A stretch of DNA of 64,000 nt from Pratylenchus scribneri (lineage: Eukaryota > Nematoda > Chromadorea > Rhabditida > Pratylenchidae): contig JAQSEB010000010.1 of assembly GCA_030063045.1 (NCBI GenBank), positions 868,001-932,000 of the forward strand. The letters are read 5' to 3'. This document shows, in pieces, positions 46,301-55,272 of this stretch. Both the position numbers and the translations under genes were made by a program. The notes under the pieces were generated by a model, which saw nothing but the letters and a program-made list of their open reading frames with translations, ran no database searches and was not told where the DNA came from. Numbering within the stretch: the first letter of the stretch is position 1; each line of letters begins with the position of its first letter.

Positions 46301-47208
46301 CACATTTTTCTTAGTTAGTCGAAAACACATTTTTCTTAGTTAGTCGAAAACACATTTTTCTTAGTTAGTCGAAAACACATTTTTCTTAGTTAATCGAAAA
46401 CACATTTTTCTTAGTTAGTCGAAAACACATTTTTCTTAGTTAATCGAAAACGCATTTTTCTTAGTTAATCGAAAACACATTTTTCTTTAATTCGAAAACA
46501 CATTTTTCTTAGTTAATTCGAAAACACATTTTTCTTAGTTAATCGAAAACACATTTTTCTTAGTTAATTCGAAAACACACACATTTTTCTTAGTTAATCG
46601 AAAACACATTTTTCTTAGTTAGTCGAAAACACATTTTTCTTAGTTAATCGAAAACGCATTTTTCTTAGTTAATCGAAAACACATTTTTCTTTAATTCGAA
46701 AACACATTTTTCTTAGTTAATTCGAAAACACATTTTTCTTAGTTAATCGAAAACACATTTTTCTTAGTTAATTCGAAAACACATTTTTCTTAGTTAGTCG
46801 AAAACACATTTTTCTTAGTTAGTCGAAAACACATTTTTCTTAGTTAGTCGAAAACACATTTTTCTTAGTTAATCGAAAACACATTTTTCTTAGTTAGTCG
46901 AAAACACATTTTTCTTAGTTAATCGAAAACGCATTTTTCTTAGTTAATCGAAAACACATTTTTCTTAGTTAGTCGAAAACACATTTTTCTTAGTTAGTCG
47001 AAAACACATTTACAAATGAAAACACATTTAAAATCATAATTATAATTGTATATTTTCAGCAAATGACTCATCACCTTTCCCTCCACCAACATCGGCGGCC
47101 AAAAGAATTGTTGATTTCCAAGATTGTGGCGGCGATGATGACAACAATGATAATGTCGATGATAATCCAACCAAGGCACTTTTGGATCCAGCAGCAGAGG
47201 CCAAGTGA
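34333..47208 (+). CDS. CAP-Gly domain / coiled-coil microtubule-binding protein (CLIP-like), complete model
   Basis: Probable microtubule plus-end or organelle linker. Exons 34333-34365, 34987-35047, 35090-35200, 37005-37123, 37177-37314, 38430-38628, 39185-39504, 39922-40128, 40650-41004, 41453-41577, 41619-41775, 43126-43181, 43796-43978, 44739-44935, 45368-45496, 45557-45729, 45875-46003, 47060-47208; 2841 nt, 946 aa, all phases consistent. The N-terminus carries one CAP-Gly domain (about residues 17-90): GKRVLVNG, GILRYMG, GKNDGT and TFYFQCRPGHGIFAP. The GKNDG signature that binds EEY/F tails is intact. Then come a Ser/Asn/Gln-rich linker, a basic KPR segment and a long coiled coil (about 556-830; for example QQLDQLKQQLEQRECEYAERL). 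It ends DPAAEAK without the zinc knuckles of CLIP-170. It could be a CLIP-1, CEP350-like or other single-CAP-Gly protein. The start codon is inferred from a GTAAGT donor in phase. A missed small exon in the long introns cannot be excluded. Confidence 0.82.
34437..34690. mobile_element. Foldback element family I, copy in CAP-Gly intron 1
   Basis: Left end GGGTACTTGTCTCGTTTACA plus TCCTCTTTTT pairs with AAAAAGGGGATGTAAAGAGA plus CAAGTACC. The centre has GTTTAGGGTTGGGTTC and inverted CCTAAACCCAAACCC, reminiscent of telomere-type words but not tandem. Confidence 0.75.
35380..35728. repeat. 38-bp ACATTTTCCGGAAAGAAATAC array
   Basis: About nine copies of GAAACACATTTTCCGGAAAG plus AAATACATTTTATGAAAT in the intron 35201-37004 that splits the CAP-Gly domain, directly abutting the 24-bp array. 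Confidence 0.92.
35738..36935. repeat. 24-bp GAATGAAAATCAGAATTCTTTCCG array
   Basis: About fifty copies of GAATGAAAATCAGAATTCTT plus TCCG (24 bp), with C/G (TTCTTT/TTGTTT), AGATTT and AATAAA variants. As the unit is a multiple of three, several frames stay open for 255-435 codons on both strands. It is intronic: the flanking exons 35090-35200 and 37005-37123 join in phase to a normal CAP-Gly domain. Confidence 0.95.
37750..38100. mobile_element. Foldback MITE family A, copy 5 (CAP-Gly gene intron)
   Basis: TTGTCGCTGTTTAAAATAAC at the left and GAGTTATTTTAATCGGCGTC at the right; inner arms GGCTATCAAATGAAATTAAT and CTCATTTGATAGCCAAAAGT. Confidence 0.85.
38645..39178. mobile_element. Family B foldback elements, one half copy and one full copy
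   Basis: 38650-38760 is a left half only (TTTGGCCATAACTTTGAGAG, GGAAGGCGATATAACATTTG). 38858-39170 is a full copy (GGAAGGCAATATACCATTTG...AATAGCATATCGCCTTTCTG). Both lie in the intron before exon 39185-39504. Confidence 0.75.
39536..39876. mobile_element. Foldback MITE family A, copy 6 (CAP-Gly gene intron)
   Basis: ATGACGCCGTTTGAAATAAC at the left and GAGATATTTTAAACGGCGTC at the right, inner arms around GGCTATCAAATGATAATAAT and TTATTTGATAGCCAAAAGTC. Confidence 0.85.
40320..40628. mobile_element. Foldback MITE family C, copy 1 (CAP-Gly gene intron)
   Basis: Left arm ATCGGCAAAATAGTTTTTTG plus ACTTTAATAAATCAGAAACC, right arm GGTTTTCTGATTTATTAGAA plus GTCAAAAATTGTTTTGTCAG. The centre carries GAGTTTAAAACC and the GATGCATCTCGATGAGATCT palindrome. 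Confidence 0.85.
42370..42935. repeat. AATATTC / ATCACCGA compound tandem array
   Basis: Array in the intron 41776-43125 built of 19-21 bp units of two main kinds, AATATTCCAAAAATCACCGA and AATATTCTAAAAATCATCCA, combined in a higher-order pattern that itself repeats about every 120 bp. Confidence 0.88.
43245..43640 (-). repeat. Three SINE-like copies in tandem (CAP-Gly gene intron)
   Basis: 43245-43350 (CTCTGAGCGGGTTCGAACCC), 43400-43490 (CACGGGTTCGTACTTCGTAC, B box disrupted by a small insertion) and 43555-43640 (GTGGATTCGAAACCGGGACC). All in minus orientation, opposite to the host gene. Confidence 0.6.
44028..44680. mobile_element. Two adjacent family B foldback elements
   Basis: Copies 44028-44335 and 44363-44676, separated by about 27 bp, in the intron before exon 44739-44935. 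Both show TTTTACAAATTATTTTAACA or its complement and the GGCATATCGCCTT/AAGGCRATATRCC ends. Confidence 0.85.
45210..45270 (+). repeat. SINE-like fragment in plus orientation
   Basis: TTTGCAAAATTTAGGTAATG followed by GGTTCAAATTCGGTCAGGGA. This is the only copy of this tRNA-like family seen in the plus orientation; its B box is mutated. Confidence 0.45.
46025..47015 (+). repeat. 25-bp satellite in last intron of CAP-Gly gene
   Basis: About forty copies of ACACATTTTTCTTAGTTAAT plus CGAAA (25-26 bp; AATTCG and AGTCG variants) with a higher-order repeat of several hundred bp. It is the reverse complement, on the plus strand, of the array at 5740-6135, so both have the same orientation relative to their host gene. 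Confidence 0.95.
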
Positions 47209-47486
47209 AGCGGCCACAATAATTCTTGCCCACCACAATATTCACACATCCCCGTAAAACACAAAATCATGTAATTTCCTAGACCGTCCCCACCCAAAAT
47301 CCATCATAATGCGATCTCAATATCGGCATTTTTTTTTTGTTTTCTACTTATATTATTTTCCAACATTTATCGCTTTGTCTCATCTCATTTGAATTCGAAT
47401 AAAATTTATGCTTTTTAAATTCATAAATAATTATTGAAATTAAATTAATAAAAATTAAGTGAGAGGGAAGGGTCGACTAGTCTTCT
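47209..47486. other. Convergent 3' ends of CAP-Gly gene and INPP4
   Basis: 278 bp, with AATAAA at 47398-47403 serving the plus-strand gene. No repeat recognised; the two transcripts may overlap. Confidence 0.6.
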
Positions 47487-50400
47487 TCAAGAGGCAACCA
47501 TATTACTAAATGTGCCCAAGGGAGGTCGAAATTCTTTGGGTAAAAAATTCATTTGGAATGGACTAAAGGAATAGAGGGGTTTTCCAATGTTCTTCCGGCA
47601 ATTCTCTCTTCTGACTCCCTTCATCCGAAGGCATTCCACAATTTCGAGCATCTGAAAATTGGGGTATTTTCATTGATTTTGTGAAGAATTGACTGACCTG
47701 TTTGGTTGATATTCCGCATGTTTCCTTCAAAATTCTGCCTTCTTCCAGGGTTACGGCCATCGATGTTCGGTCCTGGAATTTTTCGGCATTATATGGGTAA
47801 CATTAGTACATTTTTTTCTAAAATTTTTTGGTTCGAAAATTCAACAATTTTCGTTCAATAATTAATTTACTCTTTTTAATTAAAGACTAAAAGTTTTCCG
47901 GTTAAATTGTAATTTTCTTTCCGGTTGTTCCGGTTAGATTGTAATTTCCTTTCCGGTTATTCCGGTTAGATTGTAATTTTGTTTCCGGTTGTTCCGGTTA
48001 GATTGTAATTTTGTTTCCGGTTGTTCCGGTTAGATTGTAATTTTGTTTCCGGTTGTTCCGGTTAGATTGTAATTTTCTTTCCGGTTGTTCCGGTTAGATT
48101 GTAATTTCGTTTCCGGTTGTTCCGGTTAGATTGTAATTTCCTTTCCGGTTGTTCCGGTTAGATTGTAATTTCCTTTCCGGTTGTTCCGGTTAGATTGGTA
48201 ATTTCCTTTCCGGTTGTTCCGGTTAGATTGGTAATTTCCTTTCCGGTCAGATTGTAATTTTTGTTTCCGGTTTTTCCGGTTAGATTGTAATTTCCTTTCC
48301 TGTTTTTCCGGTTAGATTGTAATTTTCTTTCCGGTTTTTCCGGTTAGATTGTAATTTTTTGTTTCCGGTTAGATATGTTTCTTTCTCTACCTTTCCACTT
48401 TTGCACGACAATACGCACATTCCCCCGAGGGCATTGTTAAGGCCCATTGCCAATTTGAAAATGTCCGTATTCTTTCTGGAGGCACTTTTGGCAACCTTAG
48501 AAAATTAATTGTAATAATTTCAATTATTTTATATTTTTTCACCGTTTGTTGGAGATCATAAAGAAGTCTGTTGATTGTTTCCCCATTGCCATTATCATTT
48601 TCTGCTGCATTTTGCATTGTTAAAACATATTCCGTAATTTGCTTCAGTGCCGTTCGATTCACCATTTCTTCCAGTGAAATGTCGCCAACGGATGAGGCCA
48701 GAGAAGCTTAAATGAAAAAAATTTATTAAAAATATCAAAATTTAAATAAATAGTTAAATTAATTCACATAAAAAAAAGAAATTAATATATGACTAGGCCT
48801 TAAGGTTTGGGCTTAATGGAAATTAGACCAGTGTAAAGAAAAACATTTTTACCCTTGAAAAGATAATTTTAATTATTTTCTTTGGATGCAAATTATTTAG
48901 GATTAAAAGCAAACGAACTTAAGGAATTAGAATCGAAAAATTAATATCAGCCGAAATCTCAAGGTTTAGTATTAAGAAAGACTAAATAATAAGGCTTATT
49001 AGTATTGGAGTCATGCACATAATAGAGGCGAGGTTAGTTAATTTTTAAGTGGGGAAATTTTGATTTTAGCCTAAGGAAAAATTTTAAAATTAAATTGTTG
49101 CGTTCTTCCAGGCTTAAAACCTAGGCTATGGGTCCCTAATTGAAGATTTAGTTTTAAAAAATATATAATTTAAAATTAAATAATGCTTGTGAAAATATCC
49201 ATTTTTGCCTTAGATTAATTATTTTTTTGGATGAAAATTCTTTAAAATTAACCAAAAAAGCCAAAAGGCAAAAACCACCTTCATGATTTATGCCAAGATT
49301 CCAGAAACAAATTTTTGTTGAAAACCATTGACCAGATGCAAATTTGGCCGGCAAACATTTCAGTCTGTTCGGATGCAATGGAATCGAAATTTTTATGTCC
49401 GAACGGAAACCCTCAATTTGGGGGATACAAATTTGGCTTATCTAAAATTTGGTTAAATTAAAAATATACCCAAAAAGTGAACTTACCGATGAATTTGCTG
49501 GAATGAAACGGAATGAGGCAATTTGCGGGAAAAGTTGCCAAATTTCGAATGAATCTTCGAGCTGTAAAACATTTTCATTTGTTAAAATTTGGTACTACTT
49601 ATCGGCTATCTGGGTCTAAATTTTGAGCACTCTGTCTTAAGCTTGTCCTTTTTTTAAATTTTCGGGTCCAACTCGGGTTCGGGTTTTTTTTCGGGTAACC
49701 CGAACCGTGGACACCGACCGAGGCGCCGTGCCGATCTCTAGGATAGGCCTCGCTTTTTTAGTCTGTTATTGGTTGGACTCAATTTAGGTTAACCAAGAGA
49801 TGACTTTGGAGATGCCTATTGTCCAAAATTTGGACCCAGAACCAAAAATAAATAACAAAATTCATTAACCCACCATTCCCTGTTCATCCCCGTAGCAGCT
49901 GAGGAAGGCAAAGCATGTAATCAACGGGTCATTTGTTGTCCATTTTGCCAGTAATTCATCATCACTTTCTTCATTCAAATTGTAAATTTCCATCAACAAT
50001 GTGTTCACTGTGATTGTAATTGCCTATAAAAAATAAATTGATTGTAAATATTATTTGATTAATTTCGCCTATAAAATTGATAAAATACTGATCGATTTAT
50101 TGAACAAAAATGGATTGATTAATTGATTAATTTTGACTATAATATTAAATTAACAAAAAATATTGATCGATGAAAAAATGGATTAAAAATATTATCGATT
50201 AATTTTTGTCTATAAAAATAAATTGATAAAATATTATTGATTGATTTTGACTAGAAAAAATGATTAAAATTTTTTTTTGATTTTAGGCTTTAAAAAATAT
50301 TTTATTTATTGATTTTTCCTATAAAAAATCGATTAAAAATGTATTTTGATTTTTCTTATAAAAATGCGATAAAATATTTTATTAGTTGATTTATTGTCTA

Positions 50401-53400
50401 TAAAATATTGATACAGAATTATTGATTGATTTTCCCTAAAAATAAACATTTTTATTGATTGATTTTTCCTTAAAAAATTGATAAAAAATATTTCCAAAAA
50501 AATCGATTTAAAAATTTTATAGATTAATTTGCCTACAAAAAAAATTAATAAAATATTTTATTGTTTTTTCCACCTGCGAAAGCAATGCATCATGCCGAAG
50601 TTGGAGGTGAAAAAACAGCTGGCAATCATTTCGATTCCGGAGGCATTGAATCAGCGAGAGCATTTGAGCGGATTCCAAACTCAACGCCAAATGATGGACG
50701 GCGTCCAGGGCCAAATGAAAATTCGTCCGAATATTTTGGCCACAATTTTTCCTCTCCTCTGCACTTTGTTTTCCGATGGATTTATCGACGCCAATTGCTG
50801 CAATTTTTGAATTGAGAATGTCAAATTGGGCCTCCAAAAATTCCAATTGATTGGCCAGCGTTTCGCGGGGCACAGTTTCCCCGGTTGTATGCTGTTGTTG
50901 GGCAGAGCCTCCGGCACAGAGGGAGTCGACCAAATTGTGAATATTCGGGAAGGTGTTTATAAAGTCCACAATTGTTTCGCGCAACTAAAAATTAATATTT
51001 TAAAAACTATTTTAAAAATTTCAAAAATTTATATTGTAAAAAATTTCAAAAAATTTATATAGTAAAAATTTAAAAATATTATATTTTAAAAAATTTCCAA
51101 AAATTTATATTTTAAAAATTTAATAAATTTAAAAAATTTATCAAAAATATTTTTAGAAAATATCAAAAATTAAAAATTTATATTTTAAATTTAAAAAATA
51201 TTCAAAAAATTATATTTTAAAAAATTTTTAAAAAATTTAATATTTTAAAAATTTTTTCAAAAATATATTTTAAAATTTTTCAAAAATTTATATTTAAAAA
51301 ATTTTAAAAATATTCAAAAAATATATTTTAAAATTTTTCAAAATTTATATTTTATAAAATATTCTAAAAAAATGTATTTAAAAAATTTCTAAAAATTTAT
51401 ATTTTAAAAATTTTCAAAATTTTTGAAAATTTTCAAAAAATATATTTTAAAAATTTTCAAAATTATATTTTAAAAAATTTCAAAAATTTATTTAAAAAAT
51501 TTTCAAAAATTATATTTGAAAATATCCAATTTTTTACCTGTTTTGTTTCCGAAATCAGCTCAACCAAAGTCCGATCAATTTTATCATCAATTTTCCAATC
51601 CAAATCAATGCGCCGAGTCAATTCACCAATTTTTCGTTTTAATGAATGCAAAATTTGCCGCCTTGAATGGAATCGAGCCTCGTTGGTGTGGTCAATGGAA
51701 TTTGGTGTCAAATTTGTGCCAAATTTATTCCTAAATTTTTAAAAAATGGGAATTTTCAAAAAAGTTTTTTTACCTCAATTTGAAGAGGCCACCACCAGAA
51801 AAACGCAATGGAAGTGCTGAAAAAAAATTAATTAATAAAAATTATTTTAAAATTATTAATTAATTTATTACTATTTAAAATTATTAAAAAAAAAATAAAA
51901 ATTTTCAAAAAAAATTTTTTTAGAATTTAAATTATTTTAATAATTAATTAAAGAATTTATAAATCATTATAAAATAAAATTTAATATTATTAATTAAAAA
52001 ATTAGTTTAATTAAAAAATAATTTACCTGCCAGTGCACCTGAAAATACAAAAAAATTCAAAATTAATTGAAAAAATGAACCAACCAGTGGTCAAAAAATG
52101 GCCAATCCTTTTGTCGTCAATTGCAAAGAATTGGGCGTGCAAATTTATTGGAACATACAAAAATGAAACTCGATACTTTTCGGTGGACAGCCGAAATGAT
52201 GGTCCGCTGTAGGAATCGAGGAATTCGGTTGCTTGAGTGTGAATCTAAATAAGTAGATAATAATTATTGATTTATTCAGAAATATATTAAAAATTGAATC
52301 CTAAAATCCATACACAAAAATCACTACACCCAAAATACCTAAATTCAAAATTCATACATCAAAAATCCGTATACCAAAAAATCTCTACACCCAAAATCCC
52401 TAAATTCAAAATATCTGCACAAAAAATCTTCAAACAAAAATCGGTACTTATTTTGGTTATCTGTCCGGAGATTTTTTTTAGGTCAACTCGGGGAAGGTAC
52501 CGGTAATCCCCATGGGTCATCCAGAGTATAGGATTGGGGTCCTTAGGGGATAGATTATAATTTCACATATCCCTAACCCTAACCACCTTAAGAGGGGACC
52601 CTTCCTTCTTTTCAAATCTCCGGACAGAAGATAACCGATAAGTACCCAAAATTCCCTAAACCCAAATCTATAAATCCAAAATCCATATCCTTACTCCTAA
52701 AATACCTACATTAAAAATCTCTACACCAAAAAAACTGACCAAAAATCAATCAAAGAAAAATTTTGAAATTCTCTGAAATATAAAGCCTAAAATTTGGAAC
52801 TATTTTTTTGTAGAGATTTTGGGATGATCCCTAATAATCAATGATTAATTATATTTGAATGATTACTCTCTACACCCAATTCTAAAAATCCCTATAGTCT
52901 ATACGTAAAATTTCTACACCAAAAATCTCTATATTAAAAAATCATCATGGGATAATTCTCTGAGTTATAAAACTTAAAATTTGGTCCCAATTTTTAAAAT
53001 TTTGTGCCGAAATTTTTCCTATAGTGATTTATAGCTCGGCAAGGGGGGGGGGGTCGTCATGGGTGGCTGCGTGGTTGGTTGTGGGGTAGTTCCACCCTAA
53101 TCTTTCATGCCTAGTCCCTATTTCGGATTTTTTGCGCCGCAGACGAAAATTTAGAGCCAAAAACAACCCCGCAGGGTAAAATTTCACCTAAAAATGGCCG
53201 CGCAGCGAAAAATTTTCCAATTTTTCCGAAAAATTTTTCAATTTTTCCTTCCTCCCCCTGCTAAGTGCGTGGTTCCCGCCCGGTAAATCCCCCAAGTGCT
53301 GCGTTGTGGGGGAGGGGACGGTCCCCCCCCCCCTTGCCGAGCTATGAGAGGTAATTTTGGAAAATCCCTAATAAATCAATTAAATAAAAATTTGATGATT

Positions 53401-55272
53401 CCCAATTTTTAAGTGATTTTGTGTCGAAATATTTTCTATAGTGATTTTAGGAAAATGCCTAAAAAAATCAATACATAATTTAAATGATTTACTTCAATGT
53501 TTGAATTGAGATGCCGGACGACCATGTGCAGTGTGTCGACCATTGCGCCATTTCGGATTCGCCAAAGTTTGGCCAACAGCTCATCGCGCAATTCCGTCGT
53601 CCATTCAGTGGACAATTTGATCATTTGGCCGGGAACAAGCATTGACAGCTTGCTTTCGTACATCATTTCCGCGCATTTTATTTGCTTATTTGGCACATTT
53701 GCTGACTTTAAAATAATTAATTAATTAGGGAGCGGATTTGTAGGTCCCAAAAATCTCAAAATAGGTTCCTATTTGAGTTTTTTTTATAAAATTTTACCAA
53801 AAAAAAGGTTTCGTGAATCTCAAAATTGGTGATTTTTGGTATTTATTGCATTTTTCTAAAGAAATTTTACCACAAACAAGTACCAAAATAGGCAAAATTG
53901 GTCAAAAATTACGTCAAAAACATGAAATAAATGCTCAAAAATATTATTTATGTGATTTTCTCATCAAATTTGTTACCAAAAAATATATTAAAACCTAAAT
54001 TCCTGGCCCAGATATTGTATTTTAAAAACCTGGAACAAAGAGAATGATTGTTCCCGTAGAATTGGTGAAGTCAGGAAATAGCCAAATGGAGTCATTTTTG
54101 CATTGTCCACTTCGGAATTGTGCGAAAAATGAGTGGTTAAAATCTGAATAAATTCAAAAATTGTAAAATTAATTAAATTTTACCTGATCATATTCCGCCT
54201 GCGCAATTCGATGAGAACATGTGCTCAGCTAAATATGAAAAAATTAAATCATTCTTTTGGTCATATCTCAACGAGGCAATTGCCAATTTGGGAAGGCGAT
54301 ACGCCATTGGAAAGCCAAAAGTGTCCTCTATAAAATGGCCTATTTAAATTATATAAAATCCAGGCTTTTGAAAAGTTATATGTCTTTGAGTAGAATAAAC
54401 CCGAATTTGTTTGTTGGAGGAAAAGCCGCTTATTTTACAAATTATTTTAACATTTCAAAAAACAAATTAAAATTGGCCACTTTTTAGAGGACATTTAGGG
54501 CTTTCAAATGGCATATCGCCTTCCTGAATTGGTTGTCACCTTCTTGAGATATGGCCAAAAGAAAGGCCTTGACTTTTTAAAATTTGAAAAATAACCTTTA
54601 TTGTCCATTTGTCCAGTTCCTTCTCATCTTGGAATGTCATCAGCAATTCTTTGCTGGGTTTCAACTTCAAACACAAATCCGTTGATTTTTCACATTTTTG
54701 AATGTCCAATTTCTCGCAAACGAATAGCAATGGTTCGGCGACCATTTCAATGGGTTTCAAAGCCAACAAATTTCCTCGAAGTCGAGCCTAATCAATTAAT
54801 AATTTACTTAAATTTATTTTTTTTTTTTATTAATATTTTTTTACCGACAAAAACAGTTTTTGACTTCTAATAAATCAGAAACCGGTTTTAGACCCCACAA
54901 ACCTTCTACCATTTTGTAGATCTCATCGAGACACATCGAATGCTTTATAAAATGCCAGGTTTTGACCCAAAATTAAACGCGTTAAACCGTTTAAACCATA
55001 TTTCCAGTTTTTGGTTTTAAACTTTTTAATTTTTTGCCTAAACCTGACATTTTATATGCCATTCAATGTAAGGTTTGTATGGTCTAAACTAATTTCTATT
55101 CAAAAGCATTTTTGTTGGTAAAAAATATTTTTCATTTTTGAACTTAATTAACCTCCCATCGTATTTGCCGGGCACCCTCCTCAACGCACATCCAAACATT
55201 CCCTTGGCAGTCCAATTTGGTTGTGTCTTTGAATAGCCATTTTATTATGTCGTCCGCATTGTCTTCTTCCAT
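47487..55272 (-). CDS. INPP4A: Inositol polyphosphate 4-phosphatase (INPP4 type) with N-terminal PH-like domain, complete
   Basis: Removes the 4-phosphate of PI(3,4)P2 on endosomal membranes. Exons 5' to 3': 55153-55272, 54596-54787, 54184-54228, 54030-54143, 53493-53705, 52085-52244, 52027-52038, 51774-51816, 51538-51730, 50574-50984, 49874-50023, 49487-49561, 49279-49441, 48543-48706, 48391-48495, 47698-47772, 47487-47651; 2400 nt, 799 aa. Family blocks in order: YSGPSFRL, FLYVPINLH, SGGGLFKL, FLSCYGDEQGMLED, GFRSDIKISIPL, NLGINHE, GDISLEEMVN, LGGMCVLSCKSGKDRTSMAV (CX5R catalytic CKSGKDR, about 716-722), VRRENCRKNIG and EFRPPLGTF at the end. The first 120 residues look like a PH domain (GNVWMCVEE ... 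DKWTI) where mammalian INPP4 has C2. Exon 52027-52038 is a 12-nt microexon. An acceptor-like CGACAG lies at 55289-55294, 17 bases before the ATG. The choice between the A and B paralogue types is arbitrary. Confidence 0.9.
47885..48378. repeat. TTTCCGGTTGTTCCGGTTAGATTG array in INPP4 intron
   Basis: About fifteen copies of a 29-32 bp unit GTTCCGGTTAGATTGTAATT plus TTCTTTCCGGTT, in the intron between exons 48391-48495 and 47698-47772, the two that encode the active-site loop. Confidence 0.93.
49590..49865. mobile_element. Possible foldback element in INPP4 intron
   Basis: ACTTATCGGCTATCTGGGTC plus TAAATTTTG at the left and CCAAAATTTGGACCCAGAAC at the right; internal GGGTTCGGGTT and inverted GGGTAACCCGAACC. 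It may be a diverged family I copy. Confidence 0.45.
50985..51537. repeat. AAATTTCAAAAATTTATATTTTAAA degenerate array
   Basis: The whole INPP4 intron is a degenerate low-complexity array. The stretch at 51014-51058 (AAAAATTTCAAAAATTTATA then TTGTAAAAAATTTCAAAAAA) recurs in the synaptojanin intron at about 62118-62162. Confidence 0.75.
52440..52665. mobile_element. Foldback element family I, copy in INPP4 intron
   Basis: GGTACTTATTTTGGTTATCT plus GTCCGGAGATTT pairs with AAATCTCCGGACAGAAGATA plus ACCGATAAGTACC. The surrounding 52290-52440 and 52680-52960 hold many 18-22 bp repeats of the AAAATCYCTACACCCAAAAT type. Confidence 0.78.
53028..53350. mobile_element. GC-rich foldback element with poly(G)/poly(C) arms (family H)
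   Basis: ATAGCTCGGCAAGGGGGGGG (53030-53052) and CCCCCCCCCTTGCCGAGCTA (53322-53344) are perfect inverted repeats. The interior, with GGGTGGCTGCGTGGTTGGTT and GCCGCGCAGCG, is much richer in G+C than any other intron sequence here. Only one copy in the window; no coding frame recognised. Confidence 0.85.
54245..54575. mobile_element. Foldback MITE family B, last copy (INPP4 intron)
   Basis: TTTTGGTCATATCTCAACGA and GGGAAGGCGATACGCCATTG at the left, TTCAAATGGCATATCGCCTT and CTTGAGATATGGCC at the right, centre GGAAAAGCCGCTTATTTTAC. Confidence 0.85.
54838..55130. mobile_element. Foldback MITE family C, copy 2 (INPP4 intron 1)
   Basis: Left end TTTACCGACAAAAACAGTTT plus TTGACTTCTAATAAATCAGA is well kept. 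The right arm is eroded (GTTTGTATGGTCTAAACTAA ... TTTTTGTTGGTAAAAAA). Confidence 0.8.
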
